A stretch of DNA of 64,000 bases from Nageia nagi (Eukaryota > Pinophyta). The DNA is taken from positions 37,882,001-37,946,000 of the forward strand of contig JBITNC010000002.1 in assembly GCA_050084985.1 (NCBI GenBank), in the 5' to 3' direction. Of this stretch, positions 44,064-56,824 are shown piece by piece (the first letter of the stretch is position 1; each line of letters starts with the position of its first letter). Below the pieces are notes generated by a model. That model was not told the DNA's origin. It did no database searches and was given only the letters and a program-made list of their open reading frames with translations. Both the position numbers and the translations under genes were made by a program.

Positions 44064-45558
44064 GAACCTTCGAAGATAGGGAGTTTGCTTTATCATATAT
44101 AATTCTAATTTCTCTATCATCTATTATTAATCTGATTTATCCAATCTTCTAACTTTGAATTCTATAATCTATTTTTTTTACAGGAACTCTACAAGAAATG
44201 CTAGCGATTATAATCGAACATCAATGATTGATATTGAACACCAATGATTGATTTAGAATGTTAATGATTAGAGTATAGGTGCCATAATACCCTTTTGCAT
44301 TTTGGTATCTAGGCACTAAATGAAAAGAGGCAAATAATACATAATTTGCCTATGATTTCTTTGTTCAGAGTGCATATAGGAAAGGGTAGATGAAATGTTA
44401 AAGTTATTTTACATATGAAATGTGATTTGATATTTAAGTGTTTTTTGGGATTTCTTTTTTTTTTAGGGATCGTTATACTCATATAAAAAAAAACTTTTGT
44501 TATCTTATCCACATATGCTCTCCCTTTGCATTGAAAGGCGATCTTAGGTGACCAAAATGGATTTGATAATAAAAAACAAATGAACCTTTTTCATATTTTC
44601 ACATAATTTGGAAAGAACTGAATTTACTTCTACAATTGGAAGGGGTAAATTAATCATACTTAAGCTTGGAATGAACTTAAGGTAAATGAATTAAAACATT
44701 AAATAGTACATTAATTATTTGGTATCATTTTCACATTTAAAACTTTCATTCATTGAGTAGGCCTTTGCTCTTACATTATTAGTGATCCTAAGCAAGCTGA
44801 GAAAAGAATGAAAGAGGAAATGAATTCACTTTGTTTTGGAATGAACCTCACATTAACACTCTTGAAGATGTCTACTCTTACCACTCCAATGGAGGTTGAA
44901 TGGATATGTGACTCCTAGAGGAGTATTTGAATCTCATTTTAATTAATTTATCTACACATAATGAATTCTTACTAAATCCACCCTTACCACTCCAATGGAG
45001 GTCGAAGGTTGAATGTGACTAGTAAGAAGAGGTAATTTACCACACATAATACTTCCACAGCTGGAAGAAGTTAATGAATCTCATTTAAAGTTGGTTAATG
45101 AATCTCACTTAACATAATAACTAAAAAGAACAATAGGTATTCTTAGATCATGATTCATTTAATTAAAATTCTATTTGTATCACATTAAAATAAAGATAAA
45201 AATAGACATGAATGCTTGGGAGGGATAGTTTGCATAAGTATATTTTATTTTTTAAGTTGCATTTCATGAGACCTTTATACTTTATTTTATTTTTATTTGT
45301 TAAGTATAAGTATATTTTTTAGGTACCAAGCTATGAATTCACTTTAGACATCCTTTAGTAATACCAACTTACCTTATTAAAATACCTGACTAGAATAACA
45401 AATTTAGGAAAAACTAAATTACATTAAAAAAATATATAAACATATCAATAAGTATATGCATGCATGTAGGATGTTTGTGCACAACTATTTTCTTATACAC
45501 ATAAAAATCACTAAAAGTTAAAAAATATAGCTTAGTTACATTGTATGTTTTTTGAAAT
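44064..45558. other. 5' leader of element D with short repeats
   Basis: No coding pattern. At 44205-44275 the phrase CAATGATTGAT/TAATGATTAG comes three times at about 24-bp spacing. CTTACCACTCCAATGGAGGT occurs at 44878 and again about 105 bp later at 44984, with similar following sequence. Confidence 0.6.
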
Positions 45559-48500
45559 ATGGTCCAAACTCATTCACAAATGGCTCAACAAGGTAGAGAC
45601 ATTCTAAGTTCCATTAATTTAGAAGAAATAAATAGAACTAGTTTATATTTGCTATAATAAGTTTCACATCGTGAATCAAATATTGCACCATTACTTCAAT
45701 AAGTGTATCCAAAATATTTTGAAACTAATCTAATTCAAGAATCTTTTGAAAAAAGAAAATATTTAAAGACTTAATACAACATAAGAAACATATACGAAGC
45801 ATGATCTTATGTTGATAGAAGCTAGAAGAAAATTAACTCAATTACATATACCTCAAGCCTCTCCTCATGTTCATAGTATTTCTCCATGTGGTACTCATTA
45901 CAATTTAGATGAATTACCTTTAGAATTATTTGTATGAATTCCAAATGAATTAAAACTCCCATCAAGTACACATACAGCTGACCTTGTATTGCAAAAGGGA
46001 GTGTTTAAACCAGAGTATGTAAAAGTTAAGAAATATTTACTAGATGGTTCATTTGTTCTTTTCTATGTTAGACAATCAGATTAAACAACATCAATAATTT
46101 CAAGAGAGATGCAAGACATGTATGATAAGGTATCTATACATACAACTAGTCTCGTGTCACAAAATTTAGAAGGATTTATTTCATTTTATAGTCCTTATCA
46201 GCTTTTGAAACTTAAACAAAACCCTTATAATAATATTGTTACATCAATAATGCACTCAAATTTGCAAATTATGCCATTTAAAAAATTATTAGAGTTACCA
46301 AAATCTAGTAGAAATGATAAATGTTACAACCAATTCCTTCATATATGCATATAAAGGAAAAATCATTACCAAAACTTACACAAGAAGAGTTTCAACAAAA
46401 TTTACAAGAATATGATCAAACTTTAGAAGCATAAAAGGAACAAGATTTAATTAAGTTTACTCAACAATATCCAATACCTTTTCAATAGACAAGAGATCCT
46501 CAAGTTGTATTACAAGCTTCTGATATTCAACAATAATTTACATTTCAAATTCAAGATACATTAGGGATGATCCAATAATTCTGAATGCCATCAAAAATAT
46601 AATATAATTTAGGTATGCCATAAGAAAATCAAAATCCTTAAACACCTAGATCTAGATATGAATATATATTGGATATGTCTCAACAAAGTCAAACTCCTAT
46701 AAGACCACAAGTGCAAACACAAGGTCATGTGGTACATGTGCAACAAAAAGGAAAATAACCAATGTATCAAGAACAAGATAGTATTGTTCATACAACAATT
46801 CAGCCAATTCAAAGTACAATACTAGTACTACAAACTCTAAAAGCACAAACCTTAACATCACAAGCATAAAACATACAAGTAAATCCCTATTACAAATAAA
46901 AACAAGGATTGGTTTTAAGTGATAAACAAAATCAACCATAAAATTTCATGACTTATGTACAAAAAGGACAATCTATTTCTCAAAAAATTCCTTTACAACA
47001 AATGCTTCAACAAAAGCAGATTCAAACAACACCACATCAATATCAAACTTCATATCAACAACCACAAGTTCAGTTATGACAACCTATATTTCAAAATAGG
47101 TATTTACCTATTCAACAACTAAATCCACAAGTCATTCAATCATCTCAATGTCAATAAGTGGTTTTGCAATTTCAACAATAATCATATATTCAACAACCAA
47201 ATTAACAAGCTATATCTTATCCCCAAGTGCAAGGTAAATTACCAAATTATCAACTTATCACACAAATGCTGCCTCAAGGTCAAAAGATAGAATATCAACC
47301 TTTGATCCAACAATGACAACCATAGTATGTACAACAAACTTATCAAGTACCACAACCATTACAAGTAATGGGAACTTCACAACAAGTTCCTCAAACACCA
47401 ATGGTAACTTATCAACAACCACAACAACAAGTTGTTCCTTATAATCAAGTTTATTCTATATTACCACCAAAAACCTCCCAAGGATATCAAGAAGAAAATG
47501 ATCCTAAAAATTTTTCAGCCAAAATTCAACCAAAAATGGGTAAAGAAGATAATGAAGTAACAAAATGGTTAAAAGAGATAGAAGAAGTATTGCTTAAACA
47601 GAAAAAGGACAACCTTTTATATGAGATAATCTATAGTGAACCAATATATCCAATTGTTCCAAAAAATGATATACCTTATAAGTTTGAAATCCCTAAAATT
47701 GAACCTTTTAAAAGAAAAGAATACCCTAAAGAACATTTATGAAAATTTAAGTATTCCAGTTATTTAATTGCCAATGATGATGCTTTAATGCTACAAATAT
47801 TTCCCATGACACTTGCTAGTCAAGCCATCGATTGGTACAATAGTTTATTAGAATATAGTATTAAAACTTATTATTTGTTGGCAAATATTTTTCTACAACA
47901 TTTTAGGAATAATATTAAAGATAAAACTTCTATTACTGATCTAACAAGACTACAACAATTCCTTGATGTATCAATAAATGATTTCATTTTGTGATGGTGC
48001 GTAATTTTGACAAGCATGCCTTATACATTATATCAATAAGAATTAGTAAAATTATTTAGTCAAAGTTGCTTAAGACCTATAGCTAGGATGTTACTTATGC
48101 AACAACATAAAATGTTTGAAGATGCTATCTCTCATGCAGTAGTAATCGAACGAGTTAAAATTCAAGATGGTAAAATAAAAGGTAAAAAATGAGAAGGATA
48201 TATAAAAACTAAGACACAAATAGATATGATGATGCTAGATAATAAATTATCTATCCAAAAAGAATTAGAATTAAATCCAACCTTAAAAAAAGATGAAGAG
48301 CGAAAACAAAACCAAAAATTTGAAAGAGATACAAAACCTCCTAAGAATTTTACACCTTTATCCAAACCTCTTCAAGATATTTTAAAGAAAATGTTAGATC
48401 ATAATTTAATAATATTACTTGAACTTAGATAAGATGAAATGCAAAATAAAAATACTAAATGGTATAGAGAAAATGAATTTTGTAATTATCATCGACAAAA

Positions 48501-48900
48501 GGGTCATGATACAAATCAATGTCGTTCTTTGAAACATGTGATCTAAGATTTAATTGATGAGGGAAAATTGCAGGTAGATACCCCTTTGCCAAACTCTAAT
48601 AAAGAATTAGGTATTTATCAAAATCCACTTCCAAATCATACAAATAATATTTCATGGAATACAAATCAAGTAATACATAAATATGATCCAAATTACACAG
48701 GGTATGTTTCTATGATTATTATTGCCATTTGAGCATAAAAAAGTCAAAATAAACAAAATACAACAATGAATCAACAAAATGTAATGCCATAAATTCCAAG
48801 ACCTTAACATCCTAAAGTGTAAATCAAAGGATAATTACAAGAAAAATTAAAAATATCATAATTTAAATTATCCTTATTTGATTTGTTATAACAATCAAAA
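45559..48900 (+). pseudogene. Element D gag (Gln-rich, capsid, zinc knuckle)
   Basis: Gag builds the cytoplasmic particle. The ATG at 45559 gives MVQTHSQMAQQGRDILSSIN. The middle (about 46690-47460) is a long Gln/Pro/Thr/Val-rich low-complexity region (QQQVVPYNQVYSI and similar). The capsid lies at about 47640-47994, with NDIPYKFEIPKIEPFKRKEY and MTLASQAIDWYNSLLEYS. The zinc knuckle at about 48478-48540 reads CNYHRQKGHDTNQCRSLKH. These blocks match the Tat-type gag; the knuckle form CxxHxxxGHxTxxC is typical of it. Stops replace Gln and Arg codons. Protease follows directly. Confidence 0.85.
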
Positions 48901-48915
48901 GATCATCAAGATGCA

Positions 48916-49560
48916 ATGAATCATACTTTACAAAAAATTAAGTTAGATATTAATGATCCTAAAAGTTTTGCTACTTTTGTAGGTAACATCAAACAAATTC
49001 AAAAACCAATAATTACATTTTATGATCATGAAATAAAACATTGGAAAAATTCATTTGGAATTGATCCAACATTACACATTGTAGCAAATATTGATGGAAA
49101 CATGTTTAAACGAGTCTTAATTGATGAAAGATCTACAATAAATATTATATCAACTACTACTGTCCAAAATCTAAATATTCCATTTTCACATATTAAGGCA
49201 CCAACTTTACAATTAAAAACCTTTAATGATGCCTTATGTCTAATAATTGGATCAATATCTATACCTATTATAGTTGGATCAAAAATAGTTCAAACTGTGT
49301 TACATGTCATTAAAGGGGATATTAAACAATACAATATCCTCTTAGGAAGACCTTGGATTAAAGATATGCAATGTGTTCCTTAAACATATCATAATTATTT
49401 AAAATACATACATAATGGAATAGTACATTATGTCCTTGGAGATGATAATCCATATTTACATTGTAACATTGTAGGAATTTTTGATGAGATCACTTTGCCT
49501 TCCACTCATTTCTTTATGACATCTTTATCAAAATATTCAAAAGATATTGATAAAAAAAAT
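48916..49560 (+). pseudogene. Element D aspartic protease
   Basis: Cuts Gag-Pol during particle maturation. A 155-codon open stretch (48916-49383) contains FKRVLIDERSTINII, where the family has LIDxGS. The catalytic Asp is present but the following Gly is changed to Arg. Near the end YNILLGRPWIKDMQCVP is the conserved C-terminal block. The next readable part, TYHNYLKYIHNG, follows a stop that replaces the Ser of the family sequence. It is in the usual place between gag and RT. Confidence 0.85.
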
Positions 49561-50539
49561 ATGTTAAAATAAGAAAAACAAAGGCAAGTAATGGATAGTA
49601 CAAAAATAAGTAATTTATTTTTTAAATCAAATAGTTTAAATCCATAAAAAAAAGAATCCTGGCAAAATCAAACATAAACATTAAACATGTTGTATAATGC
49701 TTCTTCATCTAAAACTAGTGAGATGGTAGCTTCAACTCAAGGGAAATTGTCACAAGATATATTAAATGAAATTTCTCATACAATAGCTTAGTTATCTAAT
49801 ATAGGTATTGGAGAATATGATATTTATGATGTAATATTCAATATTCCTATTACTCAAGAGATTGGATGACCTTATCAAGAATCAAGTGTTGTAGGATAAC
49901 TTGTTTCACTAGGTGAAAAACCTAATCAAACATTATTTGTATATGCAAGAATTGATAAATATGATGAATAACCTATTCCAAAAATTAGTAAAGAACCATT
50001 TTGTAATTCCTTGGACTATTTTTCATCCTATGTGCAATCTTTTGTTCAAAGATATTTTGATAAATGTCATTGGAAAGGGCATGAAACTAGGATGATATGA
50101 ACAATGTCCATGACATATAATAGACATATATTATCAAATGCCTATAGATAATATGGGATTAGGATATAAGAGTAAAATAAAATATAATTCAAATAAAAAC
50201 ATGATAGAATTACAACTTGGAAATCTCACATATGAAGAATCTCTTTACCTTTATCATCCATTAAAATCAAATGATGATAGTACATTTGATAAATTGATAC
50301 CTAATTATTTATTTAATAATGATATATCAATCAATATTATTCAAATTGAGCAAATCAACATAAAAAATATAAAACTTATATCTCTGTAATCCAAGGTAAA
50401 AGTAAATACAACTTTAATTGAAAGCAATATTGGAGAAGCAGAAGAATATGATTTAAGTGATAAAACTTGAATCCCTGTACCCAATCAATTAGAAGAAGGA
50501 TCACATATAGTAATTAAAGAAACTATTGATGTTAATATT

Positions 50540-51500
50540 AGTGATGATTCTACTAAGCCTAAAATTATTCAGTTAGGAAAATCTTTAATAGAGGAAGAGA
50601 AAAAGTTATTTATATCTATTTTGAAAGAAAAATAAGCCATATTTGCATAGACATATGAAGTTATGCCTAGTATAGCTACCAATCTGGTTGTTCACAATCT
50701 AGGTCTTAAAGATAATGCTAAACCTATTAAGCAAAAGTTACAAAAAATGAATCCTACAATAGCCTTGATGGTAAAATAATAATTACAAAAATTATTAGAT
50801 GCCAAATTTATACAACCAATTGATTATTCAAAATGGATTTCAAATATGGTTCGTATAAAGAAACCGAATGGAAAAATTTGTATCTGTACTGATTTTAGGG
50901 ATTTAAATAAAGCATGTCCTAAAGATGTATTCCCACTTCCCAATATAGATAACTTAGTGGATGCCATGATAAGACATGAAATGCTTTGACTTATGGATGG
51001 ATTTTATGGATATAATCAAATAAAAGTTGCTCCTAAAGACCAACATAAAACTGCATTTATAACATCATGGAGAACCTTTTGTTATAAAGTAATGCCCTTT
51101 GGTCTTAAAAATGATGGAGAAACATATAAAAGAGCAATGAAATACATATTTAATGATTATATGCATGATATAATAGAAGATTATGTTAATTAATTATTAC
51201 CTAAGTCTAAAATAAGAGAAAACATCTTGAGATATTGATAAAAATATGTGATAGATTGTTAGAATTTAATGTTCATCTTAACCCAAAGAAATGTGTTTTT
51301 GGAGTAACTTTAAGAAAACTATTAGGATTCATTATATCTCAATAAGGAATCAAAATAGATCCTAATAAAATTAAAGCAATAACAAACATGGCTCCTACTT
51401 CCAATATTAAACAATTGCAAAGTTTGCAAGGAAAATTACAAGTAATCAAACATTTTATTTCACAATTGTCAGATAAATGTAAGCCTTTTACTAAATTGTT
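50540..51500 (+). pseudogene. Element D reverse transcriptase
   Basis: Copies element RNA. Readable blocks are IKKPNGKICICTDFRDLNKA and CPKDVFPLPNIDNLVD, then LMDGFYGYNQIKVAPKDQHK (50993 on). Next come FCYKVMPFGLKNDGETYKRA and DIIEDYVN. In the last of these the catalytic Asp pair after YV is replaced by Asn and a stop, so the enzyme is inactive. The C-terminal LGFI-type block is frameshifted at about 51290-51420. The CTDFRDLNKACPKD form is typical of Tat/Athila elements. Confidence 0.88.
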
Positions 51501-51504
51501 AAAA

Positions 51505-51900
51505 AAGGGAACTATTTTTTTATTGGGGTAAAGAACAACATGAAGCTTTGGATGAAATTAAATAATATTTATTAACACTACCAGTATTAAGTCCTCCATG
51601 AGCCAATGAACCATTTTTGCTCTATTCATCAACAATAGAAAATGCATTAGGTATTATGCTTGCTCAAAAGAATGAACATAACAAAGAGCAAGCTATATAT
51701 TACCTTAGTCAAACACTGGTGGATTATGAAATTAAGTATGTATATATGGAAAAACTATGTTTAGCTATCATTTTTGCAATAAAAAAACTTAGGCAATACA
51801 TGTTAAACCATACTACTTATGTTATTGCAAAAGTTGATCCTCTTAAATATATGATGAATAAAACTTACCAAAATACAAGAACATAAAATCGATCATGTAC
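51505..51900 (+). pseudogene. Element D first RNase H
   Basis: Blocks: FYWGKEQHEALDEIK, VLSPP, then an 89-codon open stretch (51617-51886). The latter has YSSTIENALGIMLAQKNEHN, AIYYLSQTLVDYEIKYVYME and KLCLAIIFAIKKLRQYML. These correspond to the usual gypsy RNase H region after RT. Confidence 0.82.
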
Positions 51901-52059
51901 TTAACTAAATTTGATCTACAATTCATCAGTTAAAAATCCATCAAAGGTCAATTTATAGTTGATTATTTAGCATAAGCATCTTTACAAGATGATAATCCCC
52001 TTATCATAGAATTGCCCAATGAACACATATTTAAATTAGATAATGTTGACATACGAATA

Positions 52060-52660
52060 GAATTGGAAGAAGAATGGGATATGATAATACATTTTGATGG
52101 ATCTAAATGTGAAAAGGGTGGTGGAGTAGGTGTTATATTTGTTACTCCTTAACGAATACCAATTCCATATTCATTCAAATTAGATTTTCCTTGTACAAAT
52201 AATAATGCTGAATATGAGGCCTTAATATTAGCTATTAAGATCGCTCTAAAATTAAAACTACGAAAAGTAAAGTTCATCAAAGATTCATTGTTAATTATAA
52301 ATCAAATTAAAGTAATATTTCAATGTAAAAAACCTTTACTTCAAAAATATAAATAAATAGTTGAAAATTTATTATCTTTATTGACAAAATATGAAATTTA
52401 AGCAACTTCTAGATCAAATAATAGATTCATTGATGCTATGGCATCAATTGGATCATTAATACCTCAAAATACATACCATCGAAACATTCACATTGAAATA
52501 GTACAAATAACAGAGTCTACTTTAGAAATAGATGATAAAACATATGATATTTTGAACATCATAATAGAAGGAAAAACTATATGGTATGACCAATTAGTTA
52601 AATTTTTAAGAGATGGAGTTTTACCTAAATATTTAACAAAATTAGCTATGAAAGCTTTTA
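52060..52660 (+). pseudogene. Element D second, archaeal-type RNase H
   Basis: Blocks: MIIHFDGSKCEKGGGVGVIF (about 52081), then after a stop RIPIPYSFKLDFPCTNNNAE with YEALILAIKIALKLKLRK (52153-52265), then FIKDSLLIINQIK. The motif DGS, later TNNxAEYEAL and then DSxLxIxQ is the signature of the additional RNase H found in Tat-lineage elements. The first Asp, the Glu and the second Asp are all present. A 76-codon open tail (52438-52668) leads to integrase. Confidence 0.88.
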
Positions 52661-52689
52661 AATTATGAGCATCTTACTATTGCATTTTA

Positions 52690-53830
52690 GGTGATATACT
52701 ATATCAAAGGATTTGATGGTATATTACTGCATCGTTTAGAATGGGTTGATTCATAAATTGCAATTTTGTCTGCTCATGATGGAATATGTGAAGGACATTT
52801 TAGTGAACCTTCTATTACAAAATATCTAATGCGCATGGGATATTATTAGCCTATAATGGAACATGATTGTATCAAGTACATTAAAAAATGCATTAAGTGT
52901 CAACAACATGCTCACCTTTTTGTTCAACCTTCGTAAGCCAATGCAATCTTTATGGCCATTTTCATGATGGGCCTTAGATATCATAGGAAAAATATTCCCC
53001 ACATCATTAGGAGGTCATAAATTTATTATAACAACTACTAAATATTTTATGAAATGGGTCGAAGCTATACCCATGATTTCAACAAAAGGTCCTAAAATAG
53101 TCGAATTCATATTACATCATCTTATTTGTTGATTTAGCATTTCTACTCAAATCATTACTGACAGTGGAAAAAATTTTAAAAATAAAGAAGTATTAGCATT
53201 ATGTAAAGCATATCACATACAAATTAGCTTTTCAAAACCATATTATTCTCAAGGTAATGGTCAAGCTGAGGCTACAAATAAAACCATTCAAAGTATTTTA
53301 GCTAAAGCTATTAATGATTCTCATAAAGATTGGCATCTTCAAATTCCACATGCTTTATAGTCATATTGTACAAGCATTAGAACACCAATTAGGGCAACCT
53401 CATTTTCCCTTGTTTATGGTTCAGAAGTGGTATTGCCATTAGAGATAGAAATTCCTTCTTTACGAATTACTTTATAAGACTATATAACTGATGAAGCAAA
53501 AAGACAAGTAAGATTAGATCAATTATTACTTTTAGATGAAACATGATTCCATGCATTAGAACATATGCATGTATACCAAAAATGTATCAAATGAGGATAT
53601 GATAAGAAAGTTAATATATGTGAATTTAATATAGGGAATTTAGTTTTATAAGAAAACCAACAAACATCTCATATAGAATGCTAATTACATGATAAATTTG
53701 CTCCAAATTGGTTAGGACCTTACATAATCAAGAAAAAATATGGTTCTGGGGCATATCATTTGGCTAATATGGAAGGAAATGAAAATCATGAACCCATAAA
53801 CATCATGCATATTTGACCATTATATAGTTA
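52690..53830 (+). pseudogene. Element D integrase
   Basis: Inserts the DNA copy into the genome. Zinc region: DGICEGHFSEPSITKYLMRM, then GYY, stop, PIMEHDCIKYIKKCIKCQQ (52770-52915). Catalytic core: ALDIIGKIFP-like (first Asp), KFIITTTKYF, STQIITDSGKNFKNKEVLAL (second Asp) and SKPYYSQGNGQAEATNKTIQ (Glu). C-terminal: TSFSLVYGSEVVLPLEIEIP, then PNWLGPYIIKKKYGSGAYHL. Frames change three or four times; stops mainly replace Trp, Arg and Gln. All three catalytic residues survive in the separate pieces. Confidence 0.88.
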
Positions 53831-53880
53831 GAAAAAATATTTGCTCTTTGTAAATAGTTTATATACATGTTACAAAAAAT

Positions 53881-53911
53881 GATATATATATATATATATA
53901 TGTATGTATAA
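53881..53911. repeat. AT microsatellite after integrase
   Basis: GATATATATATATATATATATG-type run. Confidence 0.9.
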
Positions 53912-53927
53912 AGCTATCACATGTGTA

Positions 53928-55370
53928 ATGCAAAATATTACTTTTGAAATGAGAAATTTATTGCATTTACCTATTGATATACAAAAACTAATAGTATTAA
54001 AAAACCAACCTAATCCATATAATGATGGCGAATAGATAATAAAAGAGATGATATCAATATTTACATTGACAAATCCATGTATTTTGTTGATTTTATGCAT
54101 TATCATGATCAAGTTGAAAAGATAAATCTAATATGTTTTCGTTGGCCTATGTCCTCACCATGATTGATCCTTGATTGTACTTTCAAATTGGGTTTTGAAC
54201 ATAGTGTATCACACTTCACAAAATTTAGATCCTCTTTTTAAATGGGTAAGTAAAATTGTAGAATATCTTAATCATCATAAAATAATCTATGATTTCACCA
54301 CTTCATTTATCCCAAATCCAAGACAATTTGAAAAGCTAATTCAAAAAATTAATTACCATTTTTCTCATATGAAGTCAAGATTTTGTTCATCACCTCCATG
54401 TGAAAGTTTAACATGATAATCAGCTTCAAAAATCTTACAAACACATCTTCCATAATTTCAAATTTATAAATCCAATCCACATTTTGTTGAATGATATGAT
54501 GATGATAAATATGTAAAAATGCTACAAAAAACCTATGTAAAGTTATGTCTCAAGTGTTTTCATTACCTATGGAAATACAAGAGAAAATATCTATGTCTTA
54601 TTATAATGATAAAAACTCAGAAGCTTGGGTATTAAAACATAATGGGTATAAAGTAACTATTGAAATATATGCCAAAGAAATGTGGATGGAATTAGAGTAA
54701 AAAATGAGTTTAATTCATTTGTTTTGTATACATTAGCCTTATCAAAGGCCTAAAATTTCCTTGAATTATGTTGAGCATGTGAACGTAAAGTATTGGGGAT
54801 GAATCGTATCACTTATTGATGTTGTCAATGACTTAGTAATTCAATATAATACTTCTAAAATCCCCAATCATGATATTATATGTGATCACACTTCACTTTT
54901 TAGTAAAACATGTTGTATCGATAATATTATAAATACAAAATTAAGATTTAAAAGGATGCTTCAATGACTTAATTTATGAAAGAAAATAAAACATGAAATT
55001 TATCCTACACATATTGAAAAGGATTATATGGATCAACTTATCAAGAATGTACAACCATGTTCACATTGTTTTTGTGTTTCCATTATTGTACATAATCAAG
55101 TACACCATCACCTACTCAATTATTTAATATTGATGAACAATCTTCAGATTCATCCATAAAACAAAGAGTTATCTAAAATTTTAAATCAAAACCAAAGGTA
55201 TTTCAAGTATGGTCACCTCCATTAATTGTTTATCCACCAAAACATCAACCATCCATTCTTGGAATAGGGCCATATTATCTTTGACTGAATCCTCCATATT
55301 ATTATGTTTTGAAACAAAGAGGTTGGACCATTGTTAAAAGATCATCCCATAATATTTGAAGGACTTAGTG
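53928..55370 (+). pseudogene. Element D extra sense ORF (unidentified)
   Basis: I do not recognise this protein. The ATG at 53928 gives MQNITFEMRNLLHLPIDIQK. Readable pieces are VSKIVEYLNHHKIIYDFTTS with FIPNPRQFEKLIQKINYHFS (54246-54370), then MEIQEKISMSYYNDKNSEAW with VLKHNGYKVTIEIYAKEMWM (54570-54690). It ends VWSPPLIVYPPKHQPSILGI, GPYYL, and PPYYYVLKQRGWTIVKRSSH (55208-55360). The pieces are colinear and punctuated by single stops and frameshifts like those in pol, so it was once a real gene. It lies in the pol orientation, between integrase and the antisense PMD gene. No membrane segment or zinc motif is evident. Confidence 0.55.
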
Positions 55371-55371
55371 A

Positions 55372-55425
55372 CTATATATATGTATATGTATGTATGTATG
55401 TATATGTATGTATGTATGTATTATT
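55372..55425. repeat. TATG / TATATG microsatellite
   Basis: About 50 bp of TATATG and TATG units at the end of the extra ORF. Confidence 0.95.
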
Positions 55426-56800
55426 TATACTTAGAAATATATAATTTTGAAGTGTCTTAGATATAGGGTGTGCTGCCTTATATATATATTCCATTATTAA
55501 ATTAGGGAATGTTATCCTTATTTGATGAAAACTATAATGATTTAGATCAATTATGAATTTATATTTATATATTCTCCCATTCATATATACCATTTGTACA
55601 CATATTACATCACATATGTATGATTAATATAATATTGTTTAAAGTTATCATCATTCTAGCTTCTATTATGATATCTAATATCTAAATTTTAGTCAATTTA
55701 AGATGATAGAAAAACATGTTTGATATCTTTGGAATATCACAGACTCAAACACTATTCTCACATTTAAAATATCAAAATGAACAAACATTGAATGTTTTTA
55801 AGTATAGTTTTAAAGGAAATATTCTTCCATTATTTTGCTTCATCCCAAACCCAAGGCAAAAAAAAAAGAAGAGACTATAATCAAAAAAATAAGAGAGAAG
55901 ATAAAAAAGAAAATAAGTCTAAAATATATGCTTGGGTCATTGTAGTATCCTCTATTGGGGCTATGGATGCCTAACTAGCAATGAAGCAAGCCTGTAGTGG
56001 GATCTAAGGGTTAAACCTCATCAGGGCTATGGATGCCTGTCTAGAAATGGGGCATACCTAATGAAGAGGCAACATGTCCAAAGAAATTTGGACCACTATA
56101 TGCACATAAGGAGAGTTAACTTTAAACTATGCTTTCAAAAACATTTAATTTATGGATGTCTAGAGAAGTAAATGAATATCATCATGCACACATGAGTTCA
56201 AGATAAACTTATAATATTATGACTATGTTTTATATCATCTCTAATTGCGTAAATGAAGATAAAAGAAAGATTGATAAAGCTAGTTAATTGATTGTTTATT
56301 TAATCATGTTATGTTATCATTATTATCCATATATCCCAATATAAAATTATCTTTATTATTATTTAAATTTATAAGTGATCTTGTGATTCTAGTTATATTT
56401 TATATTTGTATAACAATTCTTATCATATATTTATTTATACACATACATAGCCAAGAAATGAAAAAATGATGCATCTGATTCCATACTATTATACTTAAAA
56501 TATGTCCTATAGAATTTTATTTACAAAAATTTCATTGTCTAGTATTTTATATAACCTTTATGATAATAAGATCAAAATATTTGATCATTCAATATATGAA
56601 ACCATCATAAACTTGAATATATAATCATGAGAAAACATATCATCATATACCTATCTACCAATATAAAACTAAACATGACATCATCTTAAATATCCTCAAC
56701 TACTCAATCATATAACATATCAAATCATAACATCTCAAATTACATCATCTCATAAAAAATATAAACATATAAAAATACATGATCTCATAAAGTATACAGT
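55426..56800. other. Spacer between the sense and antisense accessory genes of D
   Basis: AT-rich, no clear coding pattern. A pair of about 60-bp repeats sharing GGGCTATGGATGCCT lies at 55958 and 56023. A purine-rich run is at 55855-55920. Confidence 0.5.
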
Positions 56801-56824
56801 CTAATTGTCATGATAAAAATATAA

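Noticed and set aside
44309-44512. 67-codon minus-strand frame in the D leader
   Set aside because: No protein-like pattern; falls in A/T-rich leader.
46609-46939. Minus-strand frames over element D gag
   Set aside because: They are the antisense of the Gln-rich gag region.
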